A stretch of DNA of 64,000 nt, from the NCBI RefSeq assembly GCF_937425535.1, contig NZ_OW485601.1, positions 983,001 to 1,047,000 of the forward strand. The letters are read 5' to 3'. Numbering within the stretch: position 1 is the stretch's first letter; every line of letters starts with the position of its first letter. The notes under the pieces were generated by a model that was given only the letters and a program-made list of their open reading frames with translations, was not told where the DNA came from and did no database searches. Source of the stretch: Rhodovastum atsumiense. Its GTDB lineage: Bacteria > Pseudomonadota > Alphaproteobacteria > Acetobacterales > Acetobacteraceae. A program made the position numbers and the translations under genes. This document shows positions 47,597 to 58,005 of the stretch, one piece after another.

Positions 47597-48256
47597 ATGC
47601 CACAGGCTCCCCATAATTTCCCGAGCTACAGCCGCGCCGAGATCACCGCCGACCGCATTGTTCACCTGATCGGCGTCCCGACGGCGGTCATCGCCGCCAT
47701 CTGGCTGATCGTGGCCGTCAGCCATACCGATAGTACCCGCCTGATCGTCACGATGTCGATCTATTCCGCCGGGCTGGTCGGCATGCTGACGGCCTCGGCC
47801 GCCTATCACCTCAGCCCCCCCGGACGGCTGAAGGAGATCCTGCGGCGCGCCGACCACGCCATGATCTTCGTCATGATTGCCGGCAGCTACACACCGTTCA
47901 CCCTCAACGCGCTCGATTCACCCGATGGCGTGGTGCTCTGCGCGGTGGTGTGGTCGCTCGCCGTCTTCGGCGTCACCATGAAGCTGCTGTTCCCGCGCCG
48001 GTTCGAGCGCATGTCGCTCGTGCTGTATCTCGGCATGGGCTGGCTGGTGCTCAGCATGATCCCGAGCCTCATCGACCGCCTGCCCGGCCCTGCCTTCGCC
48101 CTGCTGGTCGGCGGCGGCATCGCCTACTCGATCGGCGCGGTGATCTATACCCGCCGCCGCCTGCGCTTCCACAATGCCGCGTGGCACGTGCTGGTGCTGA
48201 TCGGGGCGGGGCTGCACCTGACCGCCCTGACCACCGCCTTCCTGCCGGGCGCCTGA
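47597..48256 (+). CDS. Hemolysin III family (PAQR-like) membrane protein, copy B
   Basis: 219 residues from ATG 47597, with AAGGTG upstream. It closely matches copy A throughout (FPSYSRAEITADRIVHLIGVPTAVIA; RRADHAMIFVMIAGSYTPFTLNALDSPDG; HNAAWHVLVLIGAGLHL). Seven hydrophobic segments. The two genes look like a local duplication with the small gene between them. It is convergent with ampG, with one base between the stops. Confidence 0.9.
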   Translation: MPQAPHNFPSYSRAEITADRIVHLIGVPTAVIAAIWLIVAVSHTDSTRLIVTMSIYSAGLVGMLTASAAYHLSPPGRLKEILRRADHAMIFVMIAGSYTPFTLNALDSPDGVVLCAVVWSLAVFGVTMKLLFPRRFERMSLVLYLGMGWLVLSMIPSLIDRLPGPAFALLVGGGIAYSIGAVIYTRRRLRFHNAAWHVLVLIGAGLHLTALTTAFLPGA

Positions 48257-48257
48257 C

Positions 48258-49541
48258 CTACCGGCGCGCCGGCTCGGGGGGGAAGCGCCTGAGGATGATC
48301 AGCATCATCATCATGCCTGGCAGCGCGCAGGCCATGGCCAGCATGTAGAACACCGGCCATCCCACCGCGGCGGCAAGAAAGCCCGAGAACCCGCCGATCG
48401 TGTGCGAGGCAAGCGCCGCGAGCGAGGTCAGCAGCGCATATTGCGTCGCGGTGAAGGCGGTCGAGCACAGCCCGGACAGGTAGGTGATGAAGCCCGCCGT
48501 CGCCAGGGCCTGCACGAAGGCCTCGGTCATCACCGTGGCGAACAGCACGGCATGGTCGCCATGCGAATAGGCGAGCCACACATACATGCCCATCGCCGCC
48601 ATCTGCGTGAGCCCGGTCGAGATCAGCGCCCGCGCCAGCCCGATCCGCGCCACCAGCCAGCCGCCCACGGCTATGCCTGCCATCGTACACACAAGCCCGG
48701 GCACGCCCGTCGCCGCCGCCACCGCGGCGCGATCGAAGCCAAGCGAGCGATAGAACGGCGCCAGCATCACCCCGGCCATCGCCTCGCCGAGGTTGAACAG
48801 CGCCACATAGGCGATGATCAGCCCGGCACCGGGACGGCCGAGGAATTCCCGCAGCGGCTCGACCACCGCAGCGCGCGCCCGCGCCCGCAGACCGGTCGCG
48901 ACCACCGGGCGGGGGGCCGCCACCGGTTCATGCGCGACCAGCGTCACCGGCAGGACCAGCGCGAGCAGGGCGGCGACCATCAGCAGCGACCCGCTCCAGC
49001 CGAGCCAACCCGCCGCGGCGATCGCGCCGGCACCGGACAGCAGCATCGCCACGCGATAGCCCCACACATAGGCCGCCATCGCCGCCCCCTGCAGGCGCTG
49101 CGGGAAGGTCTCGATGCGCCAGGCGTCGATGGCGATGTCCTGTGTCGCCGAGAGGAAGGCGACCAGCGCCGCCGCGGCCACCGTCGTCCAGAGCGGCCCG
49201 GTGCCGGACAAGGCCAGCAGCACCACCATCGCCACCAGCGCCGGCTGGATCGCCAGCAGCCAACCGCGCCGCCGGCCGAAGCGGGCCAGCCCGAACGGCG
49301 GCGCCACCTGATCCAGCGCCGGCGCCCAGAGGAATTTCAGCGTATAGGCCAGCCCGATATTCGCGGTCAGCCCAAGCGCCTCCAGCGAGATCTGCCGTTC
49401 GGTCAGCCATTGGCGCAGGGTGAACCCGGACAGGGCCAGCGGCAGCCCCGCCGCCACGCCGAACGCCGCCATCAGCCACAGGCGCCGATCGGCCAGAATC
49501 GATACGCGCGCCTCGGCTGCCGCGGCTGCCATCTCTGCCAT
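48258..49541 (-). CDS. ampG: AmpG-like muropeptide permease
   Basis: 427 residues from ATG 49541, with AAGGC upstream. MFS fold of the PAT/AmpG family: GLPLALSGFTLRQWLTERQISLEALG, YTLKFLWAPALDQVAPP, and QDIAIDAWRIE. AmpG imports anhydro-muropeptides for cell-wall recycling. About 12 to 14 hydrophobic segments. The 143-base gap upstream contains a short AT-rich tract (49645-49665) that may be its promoter. Confidence 0.9.
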   Translation of the reverse strand: MAEMAAAAAEARVSILADRRLWLMAAFGVAAGLPLALSGFTLRQWLTERQISLEALGLTANIGLAYTLKFLWAPALDQVAPPFGLARFGRRRGWLLAIQPALVAMVVLLALSGTGPLWTTVAAAALVAFLSATQDIAIDAWRIETFPQRLQGAAMAAYVWGYRVAMLLSGAGAIAAAGWLGWSGSLLMVAALLALVLPVTLVAHEPVAAPRPVVATGLRARARAAVVEPLREFLGRPGAGLIIAYVALFNLGEAMAGVMLAPFYRSLGFDRAAVAAATGVPGLVCTMAGIAVGGWLVARIGLARALISTGLTQMAAMGMYVWLAYSHGDHAVLFATVMTEAFVQALATAGFITYLSGLCSTAFTATQYALLTSLAALASHTIGGFSGFLAAAVGWPVFYMLAMACALPGMMMMLIILRRFPPEPARR

Positions 49542-49684
49542 GGGTTTGCCTTCTGTCCGACCGGGCTCTCCTGCGTCCCGTCGCCGTGTCGCGTCAAGCA
49601 TCACGCGCACGGGAGGAAGCGAAGGGCCGCCGGCACGCGATAGGAAGTACTATATATTACTATGATGGAACGGGACGACCGGTC

Positions 49685-50641
49685 CTAGCTGCTGCCGATC
49701 AGGATGCCGGTGGCGAAGACCAGCGCCCCGCCGAAGCCAACCTGCATCGCCGCCGAGACCGGCGGGGTGTCCATGTATTTCCAGCGCACCCACGAGATCG
49801 CGGCGAGTTCGGCGATCACCACGGCGACGGCCAGGATCGTTGCGGTGAAGAAATCCGGGATCAGGTAGGGCAACGTATGGCCGATGCCGCCGAGCGTGGT
49901 CATCAGGCCGCAGATCACCCCCCGCAGCAGCGGCGCACCGCGCCCGGTCAGGCTGCCATTGTCCGACAACGCCTCGGCGAAGCCCATCGAGATCCCCGCC
50001 CCGATCGAGGCGGCCAGCCCGACCACGAAGGCATCCCAGGAATTGCCGGTGGCGAAGGCCGCGGCGAACAGCGGCGCCAGCGTGGACACCGAGCCGTCCA
50101 TCAGCCCGGCCAGTCCCGGCTGGATGAAGCGCAGCACCAGCATCCGCTGGGCGGCTTCCTTCTCCTCGGCCAGCGCGGTTTCCGTCAGGGTTTCCTGCTT
50201 GATCCGCTCCGCGGCATGCTCGTGCTTCACCTCGGCGGCGGCAAGGTCGCCGAGCAGCTTGCGGATCGAGGCATCGGTCGAGCGGCCGGCGGCCTGGCGG
50301 TAGAAGCGCGCCGAGTCGTACTCCATCTCCTCGGCCTGGCGCCGCACCGCGGCCAGGTTCAGCGGCTGCAGCAACCAGATCGGCTTGCGCTGGTAGAAGC
50401 CGCGCACATGCTCGCGCTTGATCAGCGGAATATGCTCGCCGAACTTCTCGCGGTAGATCTCGATCAGCCAGCGCCGGTGCAGATCCTCCTCGCCCGCCAT
50501 CTCGGTGAACATCTTCGCGGTCGCCGGATAGTCGGCCCGCAGCCCTTCGGCGAAATCGAGATAGATGCGCCCGTCCTCCTCCTCGGAGGAGATCGCCAGC
50601 GCGAGGATCTCGCGTTCGGTCAGCTCGTCGAAATTGCGCAT
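49685..50641 (-). CDS. mbfA: Membrane-bound ferritin MbfA (rubrerythrin-like domain plus VIT1 domain)
   Basis: 318 residues. The N-terminal half is a ferritin-like di-iron domain ([64 protein letters not shown]). The C-terminal half is a VIT1/CCC1 membrane domain ([22 protein letters not shown] onward). This fusion is the erythrin-vacuolar iron transport family; in rhizobia and Agrobacterium it exports or detoxifies iron. Irr regulates it there, but I found no clear Irr box here. Confidence 0.93.
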   Translation of the reverse strand: MRNFDELTEREILALAISSEEEDGRIYLDFAEGLRADYPATAKMFTEMAGEEDLHRRWLIEIYREKFGEHIPLIKREHVRGFYQRKPIWLLQPLNLAAVRRQAEEMEYDSARFYRQAAGRSTDASIRKLLGDLAAAEVKHEHAAERIKQETLTETALAEEKEAAQRMLVLRFIQPGLAGLMDGSVSTLAPLFAAAFATGNSWDAFVVGLAASIGAGISMGFAEALSDNGSLTGRGAPLLRGVICGLMTTLGGIGHTLPYLIPDFFTATILAVAVVIAELAAISWVRWKYMDTPPVSAAMQVGFGGALVFATGILIGSS

Positions 50642-50749
50642 GCGCCGGAAACCTCGGCAACAGAGGGGAAAGCGGCACGCCGGACGGACGCCGCATCTGA
50701 AACTATGCGGGCCCGGCGCCGGACCGGCAAGGTGGTGGAGCCGCGCCGT

Positions 50750-52012
50750 CTAATGGTGGGTGCCTGGCATGGCGTAATCCGCGGCCCGGATCGCCGGGGT
50801 GCGGCCGGCGACGATGTCCGCCAGCAGCTTGCCACTGCCGGCGGCAAGGGTGAAACCAAGCGAGCCCTGGCCGACATTGAGCAGCAGGTTGGCGGTCGGC
50901 GAGGGACCGATCACCGGAAGCCCGGTGGGCGTGGCCGGACGCAGGCCCGACCATGGCTCCACGTCCTCCAGTTCGCAGGCGCCGGGGAAGGTCTTCTGCA
51001 GATCATCCAGCAGGGTGGAAATCCGCCTCGGGCGCAGCTCTGAACGGTCGGACGTGACCTCGGCGAAACCGGCGGCCCGCAGCTTGTCGCCGATCGGCGC
51101 GTAGACGGTCTTGCGCGCGGTGTCGGTGATGCTGCGCACCGGGGCGCGGTTGCCGTCGCGGATGCGCGCCGAGATCGAGTAGCCGCGGATCGGCTGCACC
51201 GCCAGCCGCACCCCGGCGCTGCGGCCGAGCGCCCGGCTGCCCGCGCCGGCGGCCAGCACATAGAGATCGGCCTGCATCGGCCCGAGCGAGGTCTGCAGCA
51301 GGGCGACGCGCCCGTCCACGACCTCGATGCGCTGCACGATCGTGCCAAGCGCGAAGGTGACGCCGAAGGACGGCGCCGACAGCACGCGCTCCAGTTCCTG
51401 GCACAGCGTCCGGCAATCCCCCACCTCTTCCGAGGGGGTGTAGATGCCGCCCACCAGCCGGTCGCGGATCGAGGCGAGCCCCGGTTCGAGCGCCAGGCAT
51501 TCCTCGGCGGTCAGCGCCTGCTGCTCGCAGCCCAGCGTGGCCTGCAGCCGCATCTGCAGCTCGGCTTCCTCCTGGCTCTCGCGCGAGGACTGCACCACCA
51601 GCTTGCCGTTGCGCGCATGCAGGAAGCGCACCCCGGTCTCGGCGATCAGCGCGTGCAGCATGTCACGGCTGTGGAACGACAGCGCCAGCAGCTTCGCGGT
51701 GGCGAGCGCGCCGGCCTCGGCGTTGCAGGCCCGCAGGAAGCGCAGCAGCCAGGCCCATTGGCCGGGATCGGCCGAAGGCTGGAAGCAGACCGGGCTGTCG
51801 CGCTGCAGCAGGTATTTCGGCAGGCTGCGCAGCACCGAAGGGGCGGCCATCGGCGCCACGTAGCTGTAGGAAAGCTGCCCGCCATTGGCGAAGCTGGTGC
51901 CGCGGCCGACCTTGGTCTCCTGGTCGATCACCGTCACCGCATGTCCGTCGCGCGCCAGGAAATAGGCACTGGCGAGCCCGACGATTCCGGCTCCGACGAC
52001 GATGATGCGCAT
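50750..52012 (-). CDS. dadA: D-amino acid dehydrogenase DadA
   Basis: 420 residues from ATG 52012, with GGAGCC upstream. Starts [23 protein letters not shown], the FAD-binding beta-alpha-beta. Family segments: [31 protein letters not shown], and the late [17 protein letters not shown] with [21 protein letters not shown]. It oxidises D-amino acids (mainly D-alanine) to 2-oxo acids and ammonia, passing electrons to the respiratory chain. Confidence 0.94.
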   Translation of the reverse strand: MRIIVVGAGIVGLASAYFLARDGHAVTVIDQETKVGRGTSFANGGQLSYSYVAPMAAPSVLRSLPKYLLQRDSPVCFQPSADPGQWAWLLRFLRACNAEAGALATAKLLALSFHSRDMLHALIAETGVRFLHARNGKLVVQSSRESQEEAELQMRLQATLGCEQQALTAEECLALEPGLASIRDRLVGGIYTPSEEVGDCRTLCQELERVLSAPSFGVTFALGTIVQRIEVVDGRVALLQTSLGPMQADLYVLAAGAGSRALGRSAGVRLAVQPIRGYSISARIRDGNRAPVRSITDTARKTVYAPIGDKLRAAGFAEVTSDRSELRPRRISTLLDDLQKTFPGACELEDVEPWSGLRPATPTGLPVIGPSPTANLLLNVGQGSLGFTLAAGSGKLLADIVAGRTPAIRAADYAMPGTHH

Positions 52013-52085
52013 GCAGAAGGCTCCGACGGCAGGAGCGCGCATCAGGGCATGGCGCGCTCCGCCCGACAACCGGAATGGATGAACG

Positions 52086-53660
52086 TCAGTGCCGGAAATG
52101 GCGCATCCCGGTGAAGACCATGGCGATGCCGGCGTCATCCGCCGCAGCGATCACCTCCTCGTCGCGGATCGAGCCACCGGGCTGGATCACCGCCGTCGCC
52201 CCCGCCGCCACCGCCGCCTGCAGCCCGTCGGCGAAGGGGAAGAACGCGTCCGACGCCACCACGCTGCCCTCGGTCAGCCGTCCGGTGAGGCCCGCGGCCT
52301 TCGCCGCCTCCTCGCTCTTCCAGGCGGCGATGCGCGCGGAATCGACGCGGCTCATCTGCCCCGCGCCGATGCCCACCGTGGCACCGCCCTTGGCATAGAC
52401 GATGGCGTTCGACTTGACGTGCTTGCAGACCCGGAAGGCGAACAGCAGGTCATCGAGCTCGGCTTCGCTGGGGGCGCGCTTCGTCACCACCTTCAGCGTC
52501 TCCCGGCTCACCCGGCCGGCGTCGCGGCCCTGGGCGAGGAACCCGCCGGAGAGGCTGCGGAACACCAGGCCGGGCTCGGCCGGGTCGGGCAGGCCGCCGG
52601 TCAGCAGCAGGCGCAGGTTCTTCTTCTTCGCCAGGATCGCCTTCGCCCCCTCGGTCGCGTCGGGGGCCACGATCACCTCGGTGAAGATCGCGGCGATGCG
52701 CTCGGCCGCGGCTTCGTCAAGAATGCGGTTGGCCGCGACGATGCCGCCGAAGGCCGAGACCGGGTCGCAGCGCAGCGCCTGTTCCCAGGCAGCGGCCAGC
52801 GTATCGGCGCTGGCCACGCCACAGGGGTTGGCGTGCTTGACGATGACCACGGTCGGCGCCTCGAACTCCGCCACGGCCTCGAAGGCGGCGTCGGTGTCGT
52901 TGAGGTTGTTGTACGACAGCTCCTTGCCCTGCGCCTGCCGCGCGGTGGCGACGCCGGGACGGGCGCCGGTCACGTAGAAGGCCGCCTGCTGGTGCGGGTT
53001 CTCGCCGTAGCGCAGCCCCTGGCGCAGCGTGCCGGCGACCGCCAGCCGGGGCGGGAACGCCTCGCCGCGCTGGTCGGCGAACCACGCCGCGATCGCCGAG
53101 TCATAGGCCGCCGTGCGCGCATAGGCCGCGCCGGCCAGCCGCCGCCGCAGCGCGAGCGTGGTGCCGCCCTGGGCTTCCATCTCGGCCAGCACGTCCGCGT
53201 ACTGCGCCGCCTCGGTCAGCACCACCACGAAATCATGGTTCTTCGCCGCGGCGCGGATCAGCGCCGGGCCGCCGATGTCGATGTTCTCGACGCAGTCGTC
53301 GAAGGGGGCGCCCTTCGCCACGGTGGCCTCGAACGGATAGAGGTTCACCGCCACCAGGTCGATCGGCGCGATCCCGTGCTGCTGCATCTGCGCCAGATGC
53401 TCGGGCAGGTCGCGCCGGCCCAGGATGCCGCCATGGATCTGCGGCACCAGCGTCTTCACCCGCCCGTCCAGGATCTCCGGGAAGCCGGTGTGCGCGGACA
53501 CCTCGGTCACGGCGATGCCAGCGTCGCGCAGCGCGCGGGCCGAGCCGCCGGTGGACAGGATCTCCACCCCGCGGGCGGCAAGCGCCTGCGCGAAGGCCAC
53601 CAGGCCCGTCTTGTCCGAGACAGAGATCAGGGCACGGCGGATCGGAACGATTTCGGTCAT
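52086..53660 (-). CDS. purH: Bifunctional AICAR formyltransferase/IMP cyclohydrolase PurH
   Basis: 524 residues. GGAGG precedes the ATG. The N-terminal MGS-like IMP cyclohydrolase domain has [15 protein letters not shown] and [15 protein letters not shown]; the C-terminal AICARFT domain has [13 protein letters not shown] (catalytic Lys-His), [15 protein letters not shown] and the late [11 protein letters not shown]. It makes the last two steps of de novo purine synthesis. Downstream of the glycosyltransferase, which shares its direction. Confidence 0.97.
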   Translation of the reverse strand: MTEIVPIRRALISVSDKTGLVAFAQALAARGVEILSTGGSARALRDAGIAVTEVSAHTGFPEILDGRVKTLVPQIHGGILGRRDLPEHLAQMQQHGIAPIDLVAVNLYPFEATVAKGAPFDDCVENIDIGGPALIRAAAKNHDFVVVLTEAAQYADVLAEMEAQGGTTLALRRRLAGAAYARTAAYDSAIAAWFADQRGEAFPPRLAVAGTLRQGLRYGENPHQQAAFYVTGARPGVATARQAQGKELSYNNLNDTDAAFEAVAEFEAPTVVIVKHANPCGVASADTLAAAWEQALRCDPVSAFGGIVAANRILDEAAAERIAAIFTEVIVAPDATEGAKAILAKKKNLRLLLTGGLPDPAEPGLVFRSLSGGFLAQGRDAGRVSRETLKVVTKRAPSEAELDDLLFAFRVCKHVKSNAIVYAKGGATVGIGAGQMSRVDSARIAAWKSEEAAKAAGLTGRLTEGSVVASDAFFPFADGLQAAVAAGATAVIQPGGSIRDEEVIAAADDAGIAMVFTGMRHFRH

Positions 53661-53698
53661 TTACGGCCTCCGGGCAGCGGGACGCGGCCCGCATAGCC

Positions 53699-54799
53699 CT
53701 ACAGACCGAGCAAATCCAGGGTGCGTGCCACAACCCTGGCCTCGTCATAGAGCGCCACCGCCCGCTCCCGCCCGGCCAGCCCCATGTGCACGCGCTGCAC
53801 CGAGTTGTTGGCCAGTTGCTGCAGCGCCGTGGCCAGCGCGGTAACGTGGCGCGGCGGCACCAGAAACCCGGTCCGCCCCTCCACCACCTGCTCGCGCGGC
53901 CCGCGCACATCGGTCGCCACCACCGGCAGCCCGGTCAGCATGGCCTCGATCACCGACATCGGCAGGCCTTCGAAATGACTCGGCAGCGCGAAGATGTCGG
54001 CGGCGGCCAGCAGCGCCGGGATGTCCTCGCGGTAGCCCAGCCGGCGCAGCCGCGCCCCCAGGCCGCTGGCGGCGAAACAGGGCTCCAGGTCCTCGCCATG
54101 GTCGCTCGCCAGCCGGTTGCCGACCACCCATAGCTCGGCATCGACCTCCCGCATCGCCGCCAGCAGCTCGGGATGGCCCTTGTGGCGCACCAGCCGCGAG
54201 ACCACGATCACCACCACCCGGTCCTCCGGCACGCCGAGCTCGGCGCGGATGCGTGCGCGCGCGTCCGGATCGGGGCGGAAGCGGGCCGGATCGCGTCCGT
54301 TGCGGATGGCGACCGAGTCGGGGTGGATGCGCAGGCGCCTTGCGTCCCGCGCTTCCTCCTCGGAGACGGTCATGTGCACGTCGGTCAGCCGGCCGCCGAG
54401 CCACTCCATCGCCAGCGCCAGGCCACGGCGCCACAACGGGCCGGGCTGGTTGAACAGGAAGCCATGGCAAGTATAGGCCACACGCGGCACACCGGCCGCC
54501 CGCGCCGCCACGCGCGCGAGAAAGCCGCTGATCGGCATGTGGCCGTGGACAAGGTCGGGCTTCTCGCGCTGCAGCAACGCACGCAACGCCCGGTAGGCAC
54601 GCCATTGCGCCAGAGGCGAATAGCTGCGCGCCATCGGCACCGTCTCGATGCGGAAGCCCTCGGCACGCACGGACTGCAACAAGGGACCTTCGGCACAGAC
54701 ACCGACCACCTCGTGGCCGCGCGCACGGGCGCCGCGCATCAGCGGCACCAGAAAATGCCGCAGCGAGAAATCGACGTTGATGACCTCGAGGACCTTCAC
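53699..54799 (-). CDS. Family 4 glycosyltransferase
   Basis: 366 residues from GTG 54799 (KVLEVINVDFSLRHFLVPLM follows); no ribosome binding site is seen, and the longer frame runs through the repeat. GT-B fold: VSRLVRHKGHPELLAAM for donor binding and the E-X7-E region HFEGLPMSVIEAMLTGLPVVATD. It transfers a sugar from a nucleotide donor to a glycan or lipid acceptor. The heparinase-like gene upstream suggests an exopolysaccharide or envelope-glycan context. Confidence 0.88.
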   Translation of the reverse strand: MKVLEVINVDFSLRHFLVPLMRGARARGHEVVGVCAEGPLLQSVRAEGFRIETVPMARSYSPLAQWRAYRALRALLQREKPDLVHGHMPISGFLARVAARAAGVPRVAYTCHGFLFNQPGPLWRRGLALAMEWLGGRLTDVHMTVSEEEARDARRLRIHPDSVAIRNGRDPARFRPDPDARARIRAELGVPEDRVVVIVVSRLVRHKGHPELLAAMREVDAELWVVGNRLASDHGEDLEPCFAASGLGARLRRLGYREDIPALLAAADIFALPSHFEGLPMSVIEAMLTGLPVVATDVRGPREQVVEGRTGFLVPPRHVTALATALQQLANNSVQRVHMGLAGRERAVALYDEARVVARTLDLLGL

Positions 54800-54802
54800 G
54801 CG

Positions 54803-54880
54803 GTGACGGGGGCTCCGCCCCCGTGCCCTGGCCAGGGCTCTGCCCTGGACCCGGCAGGGGCCACAAGGCCCCCGCACCCC
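54803..54880. repeat. Dispersed intergenic hairpin repeat, copy 3
   Basis: Hairpins ACGGGGGC/GCCCCCGT (54806-54824), CCAGGGC/GCCCTGG (54832-54848) and a GCAGGGGCC-type element near 54854-54876. It is related to copies 2 and 4 by the GGGGCCACAAGGCCCC-like stem. It lies between the heparinase-like and glycosyltransferase genes. Confidence 0.65.
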
Positions 54881-54890
54881 AATTCTTTCA

Positions 54891-56477
54891 TCATGCTACC
54901 TTGGTGATCGCCCACTTGACCGTCTGCGGACCATCCTGCGAGGTGCTCAGGACCACCTGCTCGGTCCGCCGCGGCTCCGGGCCACCCAGGTAGATGCTTT
55001 CCTCCAGCGTCAGGCGGGCGCCATCAGCGCGCAGGCGCCAGGTGCTGCCGCCCAGCAGACGCAACAGCACCGCCTCGCCATCCTGCTGCAGGGCCCCTTC
55101 GACATCGGGATGCAGATGGAACCGCAGCACGAAAGGCTGCGGGGATTCCGCCTCCACCAAATCCTCGCCGCGAATGTCCTCGCCGCTTTCCGCCATGTAC
55201 AGGCGACGCCGGTGCACCGCGCCGAACGGACGGCGATAGCCGTCATGGCTGGCTTCCAGCCAGTGCGCCCCGGCCGCCTCCTGGCGCTGCGCCTCGACAT
55301 GCGCGGGCCGCCGGCCCAGCCCCTCCGGCTTCAGCTCGGAGGAACTGGTGTCGGCAATCACCAGCGTGGAATGCGCCGCGGTCGCCCGGGTGGCGTCACG
55401 CCACTCCGGGCCCGCCGCCGGGGCGGCGCCGCAATTGACGATCATGCGGTCGCGCCCGATCGACAGCTCGAAGCTCAGCGTGCCGGCATGGGCGAAACGA
55501 TCGAGCTTCGGCGGCGGTGGCACCCCGCAATCGACGATCAATACCGACCGGCCGGCCTGCAACCGGTGGAATCCGGTCTCGGTCAACGCCGAGGGCGCCC
55601 GCCCGCTCCGCCCGGCCTGGGCCAGCACCAGATCGACCAGGCCGGACAGCTCCTCCACGGTGCCGTTGAACAACGCCAGGCCGCCATCGCCATGGCGCAG
55701 GCTGCGCAGCGCCGGGGCCATGCGCTCGATCGCCACGCTCAGCACCTGCGGCGGCTGGGCCTGGGCGGCCTGCAGCAGCGCCCGGATCTCCGTCAGATCC
55801 TGCAGCGCCGCCATCAGTTGCGCCGGGCTGCGTTCGACATGGCCGCCATCGGGAAGCACCTGACGGGCGAGTTCCTGCGGCAACACCCGCAACGCCCGGG
55901 TCAGGAAGGCGGCGTGATCCGGCAAGGCCACCGCCGCCGCGATCAGCCCCTTGAGCGCGGTCAGGGCCCGCGCGTCCAGCTCTTCCGGCGGCAGGGTGGC
56001 CGCCAGCGCCCGCGCATCCGCCACCAGCCGCGCCATGAGCTTCTGGCGGAACGCGTCATCGGCCGAGGCGGCGAAGAAATCATAATGGCCGAGCCAGGCG
56101 GCGATGCGCGCCCCGGCCACGTCCGGCCGCTCGGCGATCTCGTCGGCCACCGGGCTGGCGATCCAGTCGGCAACCAGACCGCGCGCGCGCATCCGCGCGG
56201 CATCGGTGCCCAGCGCCCGCAGGTCGCGCAGCCAGGTGAAGCCATGCGCCGCCGCCCGCAGCCCCGGCGTCCCCTTGATGTCGGGGAAGCTGCCCAGCCG
56301 CATCACCGTGCTGCCACCGCCCAGCGACAGCACGCCCTTCAGCAATTCAGCCCCTCGTACCGGGTCACCCGGCCAGGGATCGCGAACGGGCAGCGCTGGC
56401 GCATCCGGCACCCGGGCCATGCGCAGGCTCGGCAGCCGGGCGATCCGGCGACGCACGCCGCGCAGCCAGCGACTCAC
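54891..56477 (-). CDS. Heparinase II/III-family protein
   Basis: 528 residues from GTG 56477, with GGGGGAGGG upstream. An all-alpha N-terminal half (WLRDLRALGTDAARMRARGLVADWI; LPDGGHVERSPAQLMAALQDL, the region with catalytic Tyr/His neighbours in this family) and a beta-rich C-terminal half (LFNGTVEELSGLVDLVLAQ; HSTLVIADTSSSELK; SHDGYRRPFGAVHRRRLYM). Family enzymes cleave uronic-acid polysaccharides by elimination; the substrate is unknown. No signal peptide is obvious, which is unusual for a secreted lyase. Confidence 0.85.
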   Translation of the reverse strand: MSRWLRGVRRRIARLPSLRMARVPDAPALPVRDPWPGDPVRGAELLKGVLSLGGGSTVMRLGSFPDIKGTPGLRAAAHGFTWLRDLRALGTDAARMRARGLVADWIASPVADEIAERPDVAGARIAAWLGHYDFFAASADDAFRQKLMARLVADARALAATLPPEELDARALTALKGLIAAAVALPDHAAFLTRALRVLPQELARQVLPDGGHVERSPAQLMAALQDLTEIRALLQAAQAQPPQVLSVAIERMAPALRSLRHGDGGLALFNGTVEELSGLVDLVLAQAGRSGRAPSALTETGFHRLQAGRSVLIVDCGVPPPPKLDRFAHAGTLSFELSIGRDRMIVNCGAAPAAGPEWRDATRATAAHSTLVIADTSSSELKPEGLGRRPAHVEAQRQEAAGAHWLEASHDGYRRPFGAVHRRRLYMAESGEDIRGEDLVEAESPQPFVLRFHLHPDVEGALQQDGEAVLLRLLGGSTWRLRADGARLTLEESIYLGGPEPRRTEQVVLSTSQDGPQTVKWAITKVA

Positions 56478-56589
56478 GCCCTCCCCCGTTGCTGGCAGAG
56501 GCGGGCCAGGGCGGCGCGCGACAATGTGAAGAGGCCGTTGACCATTGGATAGTTTCTAGACATCCGACTCCGGTCTGCACAAGCCGGCG

Positions 56590-57828
56590 TCAGGTGCGTA
56601 CCAGCCTCGAAATGAAAAATCCGTCCATTCCACCAAGCGCCACCCACAGGGCCGGGGTGGTTCGCACCTCACCGGCCGGGGTCAGGGCCTCCGCCAGCTC
56701 CGGCAGTTCCTCCGGCCGCACCGGGTCGCGTCGCAGGGGCAGCCGCGACAGCGCCGCCGCGATCCGGGCCGGCCCCTCCTCCGGCTGCAGCGAACATACC
56801 GCATAAACCAGCCGTCCGCCCGGCCGCAGCATGGCGCAGGCGGCGTCGAGCAGCCGGTCCTGTTGCTCGGCAAGGGCGGCGATGTCACGCGGGCGCTTCA
56901 GATAAGGCACGTCCGGGTGCCGCCGGATCGTGCCGGTGGCGCTGCACGGCGCATCCAGCAGCACGGCATCGAGCGGCGCGGCCGGCTGGAATTCCGCCGC
57001 ATCCGCCGTCACCGCTTCCACCTCCAGGCGCAGTCGGGTGAAATTGTCGCGCAGGCGTTGCATCCGCGCCGGATCGCGTTCCACCGCCACCAGCCGGGCA
57101 CCGGCGGCGGCGAGCTGCGCCGCCTTGCCGCCGGGGGCGGCGCAGAGATCGGCCACAAGCTCCCCCGCCTGGACGCGCAGCAGCAGGGCCGGCAGCGCCG
57201 CCGCGGCGTCCTGCACCCAGAACGCGCCCTGGTCATAGCCCGCCAGTTCCATCACGCGGGTACCGGGGGCGAAGCGCCAGGACCCGGTCGGCAGGGCCTC
57301 CCCGCCGGGCGGGGGTTCCGCCCCGGGTCGCACCGTCAGGTCGAGCGGGGCCTCATGTTGATGCGACTCGGCGATCGCCCGCGCCTGGGGGCCCCAGGCG
57401 GTCCAAAGCCAGGCGGGCGTATCCAGCCGCGGCCCGTCCAGCGTCTCCAGCAGCGCCGGCCCTGCCTCGGCCAGCCGCCGCAACACGGCGTTCACCAGGC
57501 CGGCGAAGGGCACCAGCCCGCGCGTCCGCGCCAGGGCCACCGCCGTCGCCACCGCCGCATGGGCCGGCGTGCCCAGCAGCAGCAGCCCGGCGGCGCCGAT
57601 TCGCAGCACGTGCCGCACCGGAATGGGCGGGGATTTCTTGAGGTAGGGTTCCAGCGCCGCGTCCAGCGAGCCCATGCGCCGCAGCACCGAAGCCGCCAGC
57701 CGGTGCCCGGCCGCGCGGTCGCGGGCCTCCATGGGGGGCAAGGCCACCAGCGCCTCTTCCAGCGGGCGATGGCGGTCGAGCACGGCGGAGAGCAGGTCGA
57801 AGGCAGCAGCGCGGGTCGGGTCGGTCAT
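56590..57828 (-). CDS. rsmB: RsmB-type 16S rRNA m5C methyltransferase (NOL1/NOP2/Sun family)
   Basis: 412 residues. The N-terminal NusB-like helical domain (TRAAAFDLLSAVLDRHRPLEEAL) precedes the methyltransferase domain: SAM loop DLCAAPGGKAAQLA, catalytic DAPCSATGTIRRHPD and YAVCSLQPEEGPARI. Two cysteines of the m5C mechanism are present. This architecture is RsmB, which methylates C967. It is divergent from the ABC transporter operon. Confidence 0.93.
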   Translation of the reverse strand: MTDPTRAAAFDLLSAVLDRHRPLEEALVALPPMEARDRAAGHRLAASVLRRMGSLDAALEPYLKKSPPIPVRHVLRIGAAGLLLLGTPAHAAVATAVALARTRGLVPFAGLVNAVLRRLAEAGPALLETLDGPRLDTPAWLWTAWGPQARAIAESHQHEAPLDLTVRPGAEPPPGGEALPTGSWRFAPGTRVMELAGYDQGAFWVQDAAAALPALLLRVQAGELVADLCAAPGGKAAQLAAAGARLVAVERDPARMQRLRDNFTRLRLEVEAVTADAAEFQPAAPLDAVLLDAPCSATGTIRRHPDVPYLKRPRDIAALAEQQDRLLDAACAMLRPGGRLVYAVCSLQPEEGPARIAAALSRLPLRRDPVRPEELPELAEALTPAGEVRTTPALWVALGGMDGFFISRLVRT

Positions 57829-58005
57829 GCGGCTTCATGCCGCCATCCGGCGCCGCGGCCAAGAGCGGCCCGCCCCCTCCGGCGTTATGGGTGCCATGGC
57901 CAGCAGCCGGGCCGCAGCGGGGACGTTCCGGGGGCTTGACGGAATGGATTGCTTCGGCTCGCCTTCAACCCTGGCACGATTGCCCAAGGCCCCGGAGGGA
58001 ACCCC

